This document shows, in pieces, positions 1 to 9,193 of a DNA stretch of 64,000 nt. The translations under genes were made by a program, and so were the position numbers. How positions within the stretch are numbered: position 1 is the first letter of the stretch; every line of letters begins with the position of its first letter. The DNA is taken from contig NZ_CP034235.1 of NCBI RefSeq assembly GCF_009728935.1, positions 3,572,001 to 3,636,000 of the forward strand, read 5' to 3'. Source of the stretch: Paenibacillus psychroresistens. Its GTDB lineage: Bacteria; Bacillota; Bacilli; Paenibacillales; NBRC-103111. The notes under the pieces are model-generated. The model saw only the letters and a list, made by a program, of their open reading frames with translations, ran no database searches and was not told the origin of the DNA.

Positions 1-540
1 AAAATTGAGTATATGTTTCCTAAGGCGCATGCCGCCGCTTATGTTATTTCCGCAGTACGAACGGCTTATTTTAAGGTGTACCATCCTATTGCCTATTACG
101 CGACCTACTTTAGCGTTCGTGCCGAAGATTTTGATGTGGAGTTATTCTGTAAAGGGTATGACGCAATTCTACGAAAATTATTGGAGATTGAATCAAAAGG
201 CTTTCAAGCTTTGCCTAAAGAAAGAGCGATGATTTCCATTCTGGAAATGGGCTTGGAGATGACGTCACGCAAGTTGAATTTCAAATCCATTGATATCTAT
301 AAATCGGATGCATCGCGCTTTATTATAGAAGGAGATTCGCTAATTCCACCTTTTTCATCGGTAGCAGGTGTTGGTGAAAATGCCGCTAAGCTAATAGCGG
401 TGGCGAAGGAGTATGGTGACTTCTTATCAATAGAAGACTTTCAGCAAAAATCCAAAGTTTCCAAAACAGTAATTGAGCTTCTAAATGCGTTAGGCTGCTT
501 TGGGGCAATGCCTGAATCCAACCAGCTTTCATTATTTTAA
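1..540 (+). CDS. polC: DNA polymerase III alpha subunit PolC, C-terminal fragment
   Basis: The reading frame is open from base 1 and ends with TAA at 538-540, so only the last ~179 residues of a protein usually above 1,400 residues are present. The text (PKAHAAAYV, YPIAYY-like segment, VAGVGENAAKLI, final NQLSLF) matches the helix-hairpin-helix and C-terminal part of Gram-positive replicative PolC, the leading-strand replicase. A polC-rimP junction is the standard Firmicute arrangement and supports the call. The start and catalytic domains lie left of the window. Confidence 0.95.
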   Translation, partial: KIEYMFPKAHAAAYVISAVRTAYFKVYHPIAYYATYFSVRAEDFDVELFCKGYDAILRKLLEIESKGFQALPKERAMISILEMGLEMTSRKLNFKSIDIYKSDASRFIIEGDSLIPPFSSVAGVGENAAKLIAVAKEYGDFLSIEDFQQKSKVSKTVIELLNALGCFGAMPESNQLSLF

Positions 541-568
541 TCACGGATTCAGTTGAAAAGGCTAACCC

Positions 569-597
569 TTGTGTGGAAAGTTCTGTTATGGTATAAT
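569..597 (+). promoter_or_regulatory. SigA-type promoter for the rimP-nusA-infB operon
   Basis: A perfect TATAAT at 592-597 is preceded by TGG (extended -10) and, after a 17-nt spacer, by TTGTGT at 569-574. It lies in the polC-rimP gap, where the nusA operon promoter is expected. Transcription would start near 604 and run through the hairpin at 635-656. Confidence 0.7.
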
Positions 598-634
598 CTA
601 TTTTGGTAAACTTGTTGATATCATTACGCGACTG

Positions 635-656
635 AAGAGTGGGGAAACCCACTCTT
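635..656 (+). promoter_or_regulatory. Conserved-looking hairpin in the rimP leader
   Basis: AAGAGTGGG (635-643) pairs perfectly with CCCACTCTT (648-656) across a GAAA tetraloop. It is followed only by TACATTTT, so it is a poor U-tract terminator, and it sits ~65 nt before the rimP start inside the transcript predicted from the promoter at 569-597. It may be a processing, stability or attenuation element of the operon leader. Confidence 0.6.
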
Positions 657-722
657 TACATTTTGATATAGACTTAGTAAAAAATTGGAAATACTTTGAA
701 TTATCCTTAGGAGGGTTTTAAA

Positions 723-1181
723 TTGAGTTCGCAAATCAAATCAATCGTTGAAGCTATGCTCCAACCTTTTATGGATGAACATGGTTTTGAACTGGTAGAT
801 GTTGAATATTTAAAAGAGGGCAGCAATTGGTTTCTACGCATCTATGTAGATAAAGAGCAAGGCATAGATATTGATGATTGCGGACGTGTTAGTGAATTTT
901 TGAGTGAAAAGCTGGATGAGAATGACCCTATTCCGACTGCATATTTTCTTGAAGTTTCTTCGCCTGGCGCAGAGCGCCCGCTTAAAAAGCCGGATGATTA
1001 TCGTAAGGTAATTGATAAGCAGGTTTTTGTCACTACCTATGAGCTAATCGATGGATTGAAGGAATTTGAAGGAAAGCTGCTGTCTTATGATGAGGAAACT
1101 TTAACAATTCAGACGCGTAAGAAAAAAGTTAACATTGAGTGCGCCAAGATCGCGAGTGCAAGACAAGCGATTCTTTTTTAA
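723..1181 (+). CDS. rimP: Ribosome maturation factor RimP
   Basis: 152 residues, the normal length for RimP (YlxS), a cytoplasmic factor for 30S subunit maturation. Family features: VEAMLQPFMDEHGFELVDVEY at the N-terminus, then RIYVDKEQGIDIDDC and the LEVSSPGAERPLKKPDDY motif, followed by a C-terminal SH3-like domain. The start is TTG at 723 with TTAGGAGGG at 708-716. It is the first gene of the nusA-infB operon, and a 75-bp gap containing a detached repeat module follows before nusA. Confidence 0.96.
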   Translation: MSSQIKSIVEAMLQPFMDEHGFELVDVEYLKEGSNWFLRIYVDKEQGIDIDDCGRVSEFLSEKLDENDPIPTAYFLEVSSPGAERPLKKPDDYRKVIDKQVFVTTYELIDGLKEFEGKLLSYDEETLTIQTRKKKVNIECAKIASARQAILF

Positions 1182-1229
1182 AATATTAGAAAGTATAAGT
1201 TTCACATTATACGGTTCTTGTATGTTTTT
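1182..1229 (+). repeat. Family A repeat, detached head module
   Basis: Directly after the rimP stop lies a ~48-bp stretch that aligns with the first half of the full family A repeats at 46944, 46108, 25489 and 11946: AATATTAGAAAGTATAAG, then TTTCAC and a TTCTTGTAT segment. The tail module (GGACAAACG...CGTTTATCC) is missing. It lies in the nusA 5' untranslated region. Confidence 0.6.
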
Positions 1230-1256
1230 AATTTTGAAAGGGGGAATTCCTACCAA

Positions 1257-2354
1257 ATGAATACTGACTTTATTGATGCGCTCCACGAAATCGAAAGTAC
1301 AAAAGGCATTAGCAAAGACATCTTACTTGAAGCCATTGAGGCTGCATTAATCTCGAGCTATAAACGTAATTTTAACACGGCGCAAAATGTGCGTGTGGAT
1401 ATCAACAAATTAACTGGCTTGATCCGAGTTTATGCTCGCAAATCGGTTACCGAAGAAGTTTTGGATCCTAGATTAGAAATTTCTGTTGAAGCTGCGCGCG
1501 ACATCAGTGGCAATTTTCAATTAGCTGATATTGTTGAGATTGAAGTGACGCCACGTGATTTTGGGCGAATTGCTGCTCAAACGGCAAAGCAAGTAGTTAC
1601 ACAACGTATTCGTGAAGCTGAACGCGGCTTGATCTATACGGCATTCATTGAAAAAGAAGATGATATTGTTACAGGTATTGTCCAACGTCAGGATGCACGT
1701 AATATATATGTGGATTTGGGCAAGGTAGAAGCGGTATTGCCGTTGAACGAGCTTATGCCAACTGAAAAGTTCAAGCATGGAGATCGGATTAAAGCCTACA
1801 TTACCAAAGTGGAGAATACGACAAAAGGACCACAAATTTTCTTATCTCGTACACATCCGGGGCTGCTAAAGCGCCTTTTTGAGCTTGAGGTTCCTGAAAT
1901 TTTTGATGGGGTTGTTGAAATTCGTTCTGTTGCAAGAGAAGCTGGCTTCCGCTCAAAAATTGCGGTACATTCACGTAATTTGGAAGTAGATCCTGTTGGA
2001 TCTTGTGTAGGTCCAAAAGGGGTTCGTGTGCAGACCATTGTCAACGAATTGCGTGGAGAAAAAATTGATATTGTTCGTTGGTCAGACTCCGTTGAAGAAT
2101 ACGTAGCAAATGCACTCAGTCCTTCCAAGGTCATTGAGGTCAACGTATTCGAAAACGAGAAAATGACTCGTGTGATTGTTCCTGATTATCAATTGTCTTT
2201 AGCGATTGGGATTAAAGGACAGAATGCACGTTTAGCAGCTAAGTTAACCGGATGGAAAATAGATATTAAGAGCGAAACTCAAGCTGAGCAGGAATATGGC
2301 AGGCCTAAATCGCAATCCGATGAAATGCGTCAAGATTCCGTTAGTGTTGATTAA
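1257..2354 (+). CDS. nusA: Transcription termination/antitermination factor NusA
   Basis: 365 residues, typical for Firmicute NusA without the acidic C-terminal repeats of E. coli. NusA binds RNA polymerase and nascent RNA and modulates pausing and intrinsic termination. Order: N-terminal polymerase-binding domain (MNTDFIDALHEIE), S1 domain (DIVTGIVQRQDARNIYVDLG), then KH1/KH2 (VGPKGVRVQ and AIGIKGQNARLAAKL). The ATG at 1257 is chosen over the upstream in-frame TTG at 1218 because AAAGGGGG lies at 1237-1244 and family proteins begin at this Met. Confidence 0.96.
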   Translation: MNTDFIDALHEIESTKGISKDILLEAIEAALISSYKRNFNTAQNVRVDINKLTGLIRVYARKSVTEEVLDPRLEISVEAARDISGNFQLADIVEIEVTPRDFGRIAAQTAKQVVTQRIREAERGLIYTAFIEKEDDIVTGIVQRQDARNIYVDLGKVEAVLPLNELMPTEKFKHGDRIKAYITKVENTTKGPQIFLSRTHPGLLKRLFELEVPEIFDGVVEIRSVAREAGFRSKIAVHSRNLEVDPVGSCVGPKGVRVQTIVNELRGEKIDIVRWSDSVEEYVANALSPSKVIEVNVFENEKMTRVIVPDYQLSLAIGIKGQNARLAAKLTGWKIDIKSETQAEQEYGRPKSQSDEMRQDSVSVD

Positions 2355-2383
2355 ACGTCGTACGATAAAGTAGGTGGTCAGTC

Positions 2384-2701
2384 ATGATCAGACAAAGAAA
2401 AATTCCTTTAAGAAAATGCGTGGCTTGCCAAGAAATGAAGCCTAAAAAGCAATTAATCCGGGTTGTACGTACCCCGCAGGAAGAAATTCAAATTGATCAG
2501 AGCGGTAAAAAAGCAGGAAGAGGCGCCTATTTGTGTGCCCAAATAGCATGCTTTAAGCTTGCACAAAAAAGCAAAGCCTTTGATCGTGCTTTGAAACAAA
2601 ACGTGAGTATTTCTATTTATGAACAGCTGGCCCAAGACTTTATTCGGGTCGAAGATGAATATTTACTCAGCAGAGATGAGATACCTGATGACGAACAATA
2701 A
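2384..2701 (+). CDS. rnpM: RNase P modulator RnpM (YlxR)
   Basis: 105 residues with the DUF448/YlxR signature: RKCVACQEMKPKKQLIRVVR, GRGAYLC and a C-terminal helix. YlxR was recently assigned as RnpM, a protein that binds RNase P RNA; older work calls it a nucleoid/RNA-binding protein. The position between nusA and the L7Ae-like ylxQ is conserved in Firmicutes. The next gene overlaps its 3' end by 14 bp, implying translational coupling. Confidence 0.93.
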   Translation: MIRQRKIPLRKCVACQEMKPKKQLIRVVRTPQEEIQIDQSGKKAGRGAYLCAQIACFKLAQKSKAFDRALKQNVSISIYEQLAQDFIRVEDEYLLSRDEIPDDEQ

Positions 2702-3008
2702 AATGCTCTCTTACTTGGGCTTGGCGATGCGTGCAGGCAAGTTGGTAACGGGCGATGAAGGTGTAATGAGCGCTATCCGATCGCGTGAAGCCAAATTGGT
2801 TATCCTAGCTATAGATGCTTCGAGCAATGCACAGAAAAAATATAGAGATAAATGCAGCTCTTACCAGGTTCGTCTACTGGAAAGCGGCAGTCGTGATGAA
2901 TTAGGTTCAAGTATCGGCAAGGCCGAGCGAGTTGTCATTGCGATAATGGATTCAGGCTTTGCACAAATGATAATAAAGTGTTCGGTAAAACCCGCGGAGG
3001 TGGAGTAG
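2688..3008 (+). CDS. ylxQ: L7Ae-family K-turn-binding protein YlxQ
   Basis: 106 residues from ATG 2688. The core ([59 protein letters not shown]) is the ribosomal L7Ae/L30e/S12e fold that binds kink-turn RNA. An in-frame Met at 2619 lies deep inside rnpM and would add a non-conserved extension, so 2688 is preferred; 2703 is also possible. It overlaps rnpM and ends just before infB. Confidence 0.9.
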   Translation: MTNNKMLSYLGLAMRAGKLVTGDEGVMSAIRSREAKLVILAIDASSNAQKKYRDKCSSYQVRLLESGSRDELGSSIGKAERVVIAIMDSGFAQMIIKCSVKPAEVE

Positions 3009-3009
3009 T

Positions 3010-5793
3010 TTGGATAAACAAGACAATAAAGATAAGCTGCGCGTATATGAATATGCGAAATCCTTAAACATGAGCAGTAAAGAGATCATTACCATATTAA
3101 AGAGGTTAGGAATCGGTGTTAACAACCACATGAGCGTAATGGAAAATGATGCCGTATCTTCAGTAGAGAAGTTCTTTCATGATATTAAATCCAATGCAGC
3201 AGTTAAGAGAGCGGCAACGGAAAATGCAGCTAAGCAAGCCGCTGCAACAGCAGCTTCAGCAGCCGCAGCCGCAGCGAAAGCTCAGGCAGCCGCACAACAA
3301 GCAGCTAACGCGCCTGTTGCAGCGCCAATTGCGGAGCAACCAAAGGTTAGCCAACCGGTAGCGGCAGCACCACGTCCTGCAGTAAGCTCAGCTACAAGCA
3401 GCACATCTTCAAGCTCGCAGGGTGGACAATTGCGTTCGAATTCGCAATCCACGCCAGCTAGACCTTATACACCGGGTCAAGGCAGTACTTCACGTCCTTC
3501 TCAGCCTTATAACAACAATCGTCCTGCTGGAGCATCATCAGGTCAAGGACAGAGCAGACCTTCTACAGGCTCAAGCTCAAGTGCTAGACCAAGTGGCAGC
3601 TCAACAGGCGGTTATAATAGCTCCAGTTCACAACGTCCTGCATCATCGGGACAACGTCCGACATCATCATCAGGCCAAGGCCAACGTCCGCAAGGGCAAA
3701 GCGCTGGTACAGGTACAACTGGGGCGGTTAATACTAATCGTAACCAAGGTACGGATAATTCACGCCGTACATTTGATCCAAGTACGAATCGCAGCAGCGG
3801 TCAATCCTCTGCGCCTCCACAAAGATTCAATGAAACTAGAGCAACTAAACCAACTGTGGCGCCTCCTTCCATTAACGAGGACCTAGACAGCAATGGTGTT
3901 GCCAAAAAAGCAAAACCACCAACAAAGCGGTTTGATGACAATCGTGGCGGAACGAACAAAGGCGGACAAAACCGTTCAAACAGTCGTTACGGCAAAGGTA
4001 GAAATCAGGCTCCCGTTGTTTATAAAGAAAAGGTGGACAACACACCGAAGAAAATTATCGTACGCGGTGAAATGACAGTTGGCGAGTTGTCCAAGTCGTT
4101 GCACAAAGATGTATCAGAGGTTATTAAAAAGTTATTACACCTAGGTGTAATGGCTAATATTAACCAAGAATTAGATTTGGAAACCATTCAATTGCTTGCC
4201 ACAGATTTTGGTGTTGAAGTTGAAATGAAAATTCCAGTAGATGAAGATAATTTCGAGCTTATTCTGGAAACAGATGAAGATGGTGACTTGAGCGAAAGAC
4301 CTCCTGTTGTAACCATCATGGGTCATGTCGATCATGGTAAAACAACTTTGCTGGATGCGATTCGTCAGACGAGTGTTACTGAAGGTGAAGCAGGCGGTAT
4401 TACACAGCATATTGGTGCTTATCAAACGGAAGTACACGGTAAGAAAATTACTTTCCTTGATACTCCTGGTCACGAAGCCTTTACAACAATGCGTGCGCGT
4501 GGTGCGAAAGTAACGGATATTACCATTCTAGTTGTTGCAGCGGATGATGGCGTTATGCCACAAACGGTTGAAGCAATTAACCATGCGAAAGCAGCTAATG
4601 TGCCAATTCTGATTGCTATCAACAAAATTGATAAACCCGGTGCAAATATCGATCGGATCAAACAAGAATTGACTGAGTACGCTTTGGTTCCCGAAGAATG
4701 GGGTGGAGATACTGTCTATGTCGAGGTTTCCGCTAAACAACGTTTGGGGCTTGAGCATTTGTTGGAAATGATTTTACTTGTTGCAGAAGTGCAAGAGCTA
4801 AAAGCAAACCCTAACAAAAGAGCTAGAGGAACAGTTATTGAAGCGCAGCTTGATAAAGGAAAAGGCCCTGTTGTACACGTATTGATTCAGAACGGAACTT
4901 TGCGAGTTGGAGATAGCTTTGTAGCTGGTGTTTGCTTTGGCCGCGTGCGTGCCATGGTTAATGACAAAGGCAAGAAAATCAAAGAAGCCGGTCCTTCAAC
5001 CCCTGTAGAAATTACAGGACTTAATGAAGTTCCACAAGCAGGCGATCCATTCCTATGTTATGAAGACGAGCGTAAAGCAAGAAATATTGCAGAACGCAGA
5101 GCGATTACATTACGTCAATCAGAGATCGGTGCTAACACACGCGTTACATTGGATGATCTCTATAAGCAAATTAAAGAAGGCGAAATGAAGGACTTGTACG
5201 TAATCATTAAAGGTGACGTTCAAGGCTCAGTTGAAGCACTCAAAGGCTCATTAGAGAAAATTGAAGTTGAAGGCGCTCGTGTTAAAATCATCCATATGGG
5301 TGCTGGCGCGATTACGGAATCAGATATCATTCTTGCTTCCGCTTCTAATGCGATTATTATCGGATTTAATGTTCGCCCAGATGCAGCCGTTCAAGCAACA
5401 GCTGACCAAGAAAAAGTCGATATTCGTCTACACCGTGTTATCTATAGCGTCATAGAGGAAATTGAAGCAGCTATGAAAGGCTTGCTCGATCCAATCTTTA
5501 AAGAGGTTGTTATCGGCCATGCTGAAGTACGCAGCACATTTAAAGTAACTAAGGTCGGAACAATCGCTGGCTGTATGGTCACTCAAGGTAAAATTACACG
5601 TTCCGCTGAAGTTCGCTTGATTCGTGGTGGAATTGTCGTATTTGAAGGTAAAATTGATTCACTTAAACGTTACAAAGACGATGCTAAGGAAGTTGCTCAA
5701 GGGTATGAATGTGGGATAACTTTGGAAAGATTTAATGACTTTAAAGATGGAGATATTATAGAAGCATTCGTAATGGAAACCGTTGAGAGGTGA
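3010..5793 (+). CDS. infB: Translation initiation factor IF-2
   Basis: 927 residues, long for the family (B. subtilis IF-2 is ~716). The start is TTG at 3010 behind GGAGGTGGAG. Order: N-terminal IF2_N domain ([19 protein letters not shown]); a very long low-complexity linker (~55-340), Ala-rich first and then Ser/Gly/Gln/Arg-rich; a second IF2_N-like domain ([20 protein letters not shown]); the GTPase with GHVDHGKT (438-445), DTPGH (484-488) and NKID (538-541); then domains II-IV. It delivers initiator tRNA to the 30S subunit. The extra length is all in the linker. Confidence 0.97.
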   Translation: MDKQDNKDKLRVYEYAKSLNMSSKEIITILKRLGIGVNNHMSVMENDAVSSVEKFFHDIKSNAAVKRAATENAAKQAAATAASAAAAAAKAQAAAQQAANAPVAAPIAEQPKVSQPVAAAPRPAVSSATSSTSSSSQGGQLRSNSQSTPARPYTPGQGSTSRPSQPYNNNRPAGASSGQGQSRPSTGSSSSARPSGSSTGGYNSSSSQRPASSGQRPTSSSGQGQRPQGQSAGTGTTGAVNTNRNQGTDNSRRTFDPSTNRSSGQSSAPPQRFNETRATKPTVAPPSINEDLDSNGVAKKAKPPTKRFDDNRGGTNKGGQNRSNSRYGKGRNQAPVVYKEKVDNTPKKIIVRGEMTVGELSKSLHKDVSEVIKKLLHLGVMANINQELDLETIQLLATDFGVEVEMKIPVDEDNFELILETDEDGDLSERPPVVTIMGHVDHGKTTLLDAIRQTSVTEGEAGGITQHIGAYQTEVHGKKITFLDTPGHEAFTTMRARGAKVTDITILVVAADDGVMPQTVEAINHAKAANVPILIAINKIDKPGANIDRIKQELTEYALVPEEWGGDTVYVEVSAKQRLGLEHLLEMILLVAEVQELKANPNKRARGTVIEAQLDKGKGPVVHVLIQNGTLRVGDSFVAGVCFGRVRAMVNDKGKKIKEAGPSTPVEITGLNEVPQAGDPFLCYEDERKARNIAERRAITLRQSEIGANTRVTLDDLYKQIKEGEMKDLYVIIKGDVQGSVEALKGSLEKIEVEGARVKIIHMGAGAITESDIILASASNAIIIGFNVRPDAAVQATADQEKVDIRLHRVIYSVIEEIEAAMKGLLDPIFKEVVIGHAEVRSTFKVTKVGTIAGCMVTQGKITRSAEVRLIRGGIVVFEGKIDSLKRYKDDAKEVAQGYECGITLERFNDFKDGDIIEAFVMETVER

Positions 5794-5800
5794 TTAGATA

Positions 5801-6157
5801 ATGGCAAAAGTCCGCACAGGCAGAGTCAGTGAGCAAATTAAAAAAGAATTAAGCTTAATTATACAAGGCGAGCTAAAAGATCCGCGAATTGGATTTCTTA
5901 CTGTAACAGGTGTGGAAATCACCAACGATCTTTCGGAATGCAAAGTCTATCTTAGTGTTCTTGGATCTGATCAAGAAAAGGAAGACACCTTGAAGGCGCT
6001 TAGTAAAGGGAATGGCTATATTCGTACAGAGCTAGGCAAACGGATCCGCTTGCGGATTGTACCTAAATTGTTTTTCATTTTGGATTCATCGATTGCTTAT
6101 GGCAGCCGAATTGAGCATATCATAAGCAAACTAAATGAAGGAAAAACAGAGCTATGA
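5801..6157 (+). CDS. rbfA: 30S ribosome-binding factor RbfA
   Basis: 118 residues with the single KH-like RbfA fold: RVSEQIKKELSLIIQGELKDPRIG, LTVTGVEITNDLSECKVYLSV and a C-terminal LRIVPKLFFILDSSIAYGSRIE. It binds immature 30S subunits near the 16S 5' end. It starts 7 bp after infB with GAGGTGATT as ribosome binding site, and its stop overlaps the nrnA start (ATGA). Confidence 0.96.
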   Translation: MAKVRTGRVSEQIKKELSLIIQGELKDPRIGFLTVTGVEITNDLSECKVYLSVLGSDQEKEDTLKALSKGNGYIRTELGKRIRLRIVPKLFFILDSSIAYGSRIEHIISKLNEGKTEL

Positions 6158-7149
6158 GTCGAAATACAGCAACCACATACGAGCAACAATTGGCAGCTGC
6201 CAAGCAATTTATTCTTAGCAACGATGATTTTCTAGTGGTATCTCACATCGATCCTGATGGAGATGCCGCTAGTTCTACGTTAGCCATTGGTTGGATGCTT
6301 AAGCAGCTGAATAAAAAATTTACGATGATTAATGAAGGTCATACACCGGGTAAGTTTAATTTTTTATGGGGTTTTGACGGAATTATTGATTATTCTAAGG
6401 CAGCACCATCACGGACTTTTGAGCATGTCATTGCGGTAGATTGTGCTGATTTTTCACGTATTGGCAAAGTAAAATCTCTATTTAGCCCAACAACGCAAAT
6501 TCTCAATATAGATCATCATCGTACCAATGATTTTTATGGTGCTTTCCAGTTAATCCGCGAAGATGCTGCTGCAACGGCAGAAGTTTTGTATGATTTAACG
6601 ATGGAGCTGCAGCTAAATTGGTCTACTGAGTTAGGAGATTCTATTTATACGGGTCTATTAACGGATACAGGTGGTTTTCGATATGCAAACACCACACCTA
6701 AAGTAATGCGTATTGCTGCAGAAATGTTGCAAGTAGGTGTTGATGGCAATGATTTAGCTGACCGTTTACTGGAAAAGCTAACTTATTCACATGTTATTTT
6801 ACTGCAAAAGGCATTAAGTACACTTGCTTTTACAGCAGATAAGAGAATCTCATGGGTTAGCGTATCTTTGCAGGATATTGCCGAAGCTGGAGCGTCTAAC
6901 GAAGATCTGGAAGGCTTGGTCAATTACCCGCGTAATATAGAGGGAATTGAAGTAGGGATTTTATTCAAAGAAGTAGAGACTAATAAATATAAAGTCAGTA
7001 TGCGTTCTGCCGGAATCGCCGATGTTGCCCTTATTGCCAAATCATTTGGCGGTGGTGGTCATTTCCGTGCTGCTGGCTGTACGATACCTGGCGAACTACA
7101 AGCTACTATAACTAAGGTTGTCAAGGAAGTAGGTCTGAAGCTGCAATGA
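6154..7149 (+). CDS. nrnA: Bifunctional oligoribonuclease / pAp phosphatase NrnA
   Basis: 331-residue DHH/DHHA1 phosphoesterase. Visible motifs: SHIDPDGDAASS (motif I), AVDCADFSRIG, NIDHHRTNDFYG (the DHH triad) and, in the DHHA1 domain, FGGGGHFRAAGC. NrnA (YtqI) degrades nanoRNAs and dephosphorylates 3'-phosphoadenosine-5'-phosphate. It overlaps rbfA and truB by 4 bp each. Its place between rbfA and truB is typical of Firmicutes. Confidence 0.93.
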   Translation: MSRNTATTYEQQLAAAKQFILSNDDFLVVSHIDPDGDAASSTLAIGWMLKQLNKKFTMINEGHTPGKFNFLWGFDGIIDYSKAAPSRTFEHVIAVDCADFSRIGKVKSLFSPTTQILNIDHHRTNDFYGAFQLIREDAAATAEVLYDLTMELQLNWSTELGDSIYTGLLTDTGGFRYANTTPKVMRIAAEMLQVGVDGNDLADRLLEKLTYSHVILLQKALSTLAFTADKRISWVSVSLQDIAEAGASNEDLEGLVNYPRNIEGIEVGILFKEVETNKYKVSMRSAGIADVALIAKSFGGGGHFRAAGCTIPGELQATITKVVKEVGLKLQ

Positions 7150-8057
7150 CATTAGAAGGAGTTTTGCCGGTCATTAAACCGGTGGATTTTACATCCCACG
7201 ATGTTGTTGCTAAGGTCAGAGGCATTCTCGGCATTCGTAGAATTGGTCACACCGGCACACTGGATCCTAAGGTGACCGGTGTGTTGCCGTTATGTATTGG
7301 TAGAGCGACTCGTGTGGTAGAATACATTCAGGATTTACCCAAGCAATATGAAGCTGTTCTAACGGTTGGGCTAGCAACGGATACAGAAGACATGACGGGA
7401 ACCGTAATAGAACGAGTGGAGAAAGTCGATTTGACAGAGGCTGATATTCATAGAGTATTTGCTAAATTTCTCGGCATCATCGATCAGGTTCCTCCCATGT
7501 ATTCAGCAATAAAAGTAGACGGGCAGCGTTTATATGATCTTGCCAGACAAGGACAGGTTATCGAGCGTAAATCACGCCAGGTTGAAATTTATGAGCTTGA
7601 GTTAATCAAGTTGGATTTGGAGCTTGACCATCCACAGATCAAATTTCGTGTTAAATGCTCTAAAGGTACTTATATTCGTACTTTGTGTGTAGATATGGGC
7701 CAAGCATTGGGATATCCAGCAGTGATGTCAGAGTTAGTGCGAACAGCAACAGGCCCCATTCTATTGGCTGATTGCATCACGTTAGAGGAGCTTTCTGAGC
7801 TTGCTAAGAAAAACGATGTTTCATCCAGAATGATAGCAACGGATCAAGCAATCGCACATTTGCCTTCTTGTCAGGTTTCAGAATTGGAAGCCCTTCATGC
7901 AATGCAAGGAAAAAAAATTCATCTAAGCTCGCTACCTAACGATGTATATGAAGATCAAGAAATAGTTCGGCTATATTCAAACGATGAACGTTTTCTTGGC
8001 CTTTTTCGTTGGCAGGACGAGTCCAAAAGCTTTTCGCCCGAAAAAGTATTTAATTGA
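7146..8057 (+). CDS. truB: tRNA pseudouridine-55 synthase TruB
   Basis: 303 residues. Converts U55 in the T-loop of elongator tRNAs. Motifs: GVLPVIKPVDFTSHDVV, RRIGHTGTLDPKVTGVLPLC (catalytic Asp in TLDP), YEAVLTVGLATDTEDMTG and CSKGTYIRTLCVDMG. The ATG overlaps the nrnA stop. ribF follows after 15 bp, the common truB-ribF pair. Confidence 0.97.
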   Translation: MTLEGVLPVIKPVDFTSHDVVAKVRGILGIRRIGHTGTLDPKVTGVLPLCIGRATRVVEYIQDLPKQYEAVLTVGLATDTEDMTGTVIERVEKVDLTEADIHRVFAKFLGIIDQVPPMYSAIKVDGQRLYDLARQGQVIERKSRQVEIYELELIKLDLELDHPQIKFRVKCSKGTYIRTLCVDMGQALGYPAVMSELVRTATGPILLADCITLEELSELAKKNDVSSRMIATDQAIAHLPSCQVSELEALHAMQGKKIHLSSLPNDVYEDQEIVRLYSNDERFLGLFRWQDESKSFSPEKVFN

Positions 8058-8072
8058 TTGTAGGAGATCGAT

Positions 8073-9008
8073 ATGCAAATTATAGAAGTAAACTACCCTT
8101 CCGCAACTTTTAATGAACTGAATACTGTTAAACAAGTGATGGCTTTAGGAGATTTTGACGGCATTCATTTGGGACACCAAGAAGTCATTCAGCGAACAAC
8201 ATCAGCTGCTAAACGTCTAGGGCTGCCAGCCTCCATTATGACTTTTCATCCACACCCGCGTGTTGTCCTAGGACAGTCCAAATATGAGCAAAATCTAACT
8301 CCACTTCAGGATAAGATGAAGTTATTTGAGGCGATGGGGATTGAATATGTTTATTTAATGGACTTCACATTGGCATTTTCAAGAATTAGCCCTGAGGAGT
8401 TTGTTGAAAGTGTGCTTGTAGCTTTAGGCGCGGTTTCTGTTATTGTTGGGTTTGATTTCACTTTTGGAAGTGAAGGTAGAGGAACCCCAGAAGGTTTAGA
8501 GCTAATGGGACTGGGTAAGTTTTCTGTTGAAATTGTTCCGCCTTTTCATTTATCGGGAGAGAAGGTAAGCAGTACGAGCATTCGTGAAAATTTACTTGAA
8601 GGCTCTATTGAAGCAGCCAATGAGTTAATTGGACGGACCTATCTGATTCGTGGACAAGTTGTAACTGGCGATGGACGAGGGAGAACGATCGGATTCCCAA
8701 CAGCTAATATTGAGCCTGCTGAAGATTACGTAATTCCCCGAAAAGGTGTTTATGCGGTACGATGCAACCTTCATGGTAAAGTGTACAATGCGGTAATGAA
8801 TATTGGCACAAAGCCAACCTTTAACGAAAATGAAGTGAAAATCACTCTAGAAGCGCATATATTTGATTTTAACCAAATGATCTATATGGAGACTATTGAA
8901 GTTGAATTTATCAACTACATTCGCTCTGAACGCAAGTTTGCTTCTAAAGATGAACTCGTTCAGCAAATTAATCAAGATGCTGCAGAAGCTAAAAGAATAC
9001 TGAGTTAA
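8073..9008 (+). CDS. ribF: Bifunctional riboflavin kinase / FAD synthetase
   Basis: 311 residues. N-terminal FAD synthetase (nucleotidyltransferase) with GDFDGIHLGHQEV, MTFHPHPR and the STSIRENL motif; C-terminal flavokinase with GDGRGRTIGFPTANI and RKGVYAV. It makes FMN and then FAD from riboflavin. It ends the truB operon; no good terminator is seen before the rpsO promoter at 9051-9079. Confidence 0.96.
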   Translation: MQIIEVNYPSATFNELNTVKQVMALGDFDGIHLGHQEVIQRTTSAAKRLGLPASIMTFHPHPRVVLGQSKYEQNLTPLQDKMKLFEAMGIEYVYLMDFTLAFSRISPEEFVESVLVALGAVSVIVGFDFTFGSEGRGTPEGLELMGLGKFSVEIVPPFHLSGEKVSSTSIRENLLEGSIEAANELIGRTYLIRGQVVTGDGRGRTIGFPTANIEPAEDYVIPRKGVYAVRCNLHGKVYNAVMNIGTKPTFNENEVKITLEAHIFDFNQMIYMETIEVEFINYIRSERKFASKDELVQQINQDAAEAKRILS

Positions 9009-9050
9009 TTGGATACTCTTGATTAGGCTCAATATTCGGTTAAGTTTTGT

Positions 9051-9079
9051 TTACTTCTACAAGTGATCTATGGTATAAT
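9051..9079 (+). promoter_or_regulatory. SigA-type promoter for rpsO
   Basis: TATAAT at 9074-9079 with an extended-10 TGG just upstream and a weak -35 (TTACTT, 9051-9056) 17 nt before it. Predicted transcription start near 9086, giving a leader of ~108 nt before the rpsO ATG. Confidence 0.65.
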
Positions 9080-9085
9080 TTTCGT

Positions 9086-9193
9086 TGGCAATGAAGAGTC
9101 GAATTTTTATTGCTGGAACCGTAGCTTGGATGCTCGTATCACCAACGAATTCTCGGCTATTGGGGATCATATCGATTGAAGGAGGTGAATAGG
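9086..9193 (+). promoter_or_regulatory. Structured rpsO leader, candidate S15 autoregulatory RNA
   Basis: The leader between the predicted start and rpsO contains pairable segments: GGCAAT (9087-9092) with ATTGCT downstream, and ATCACCAA with TTGGGGAT later in the leader (one mismatch), before GGAGGTGAA. Several unrelated S15-binding leader RNAs that repress rpsO are known in bacteria. The structure here is read by eye and the S15 link is inferred from position. Confidence 0.4.

Noticed and set aside
1521..1835. 104-codon minus-strand frame inside nusA
   Set aside because: A shadow of the nusA frame with no binding site and composition unlike a protein; many similar shadows were ignored.
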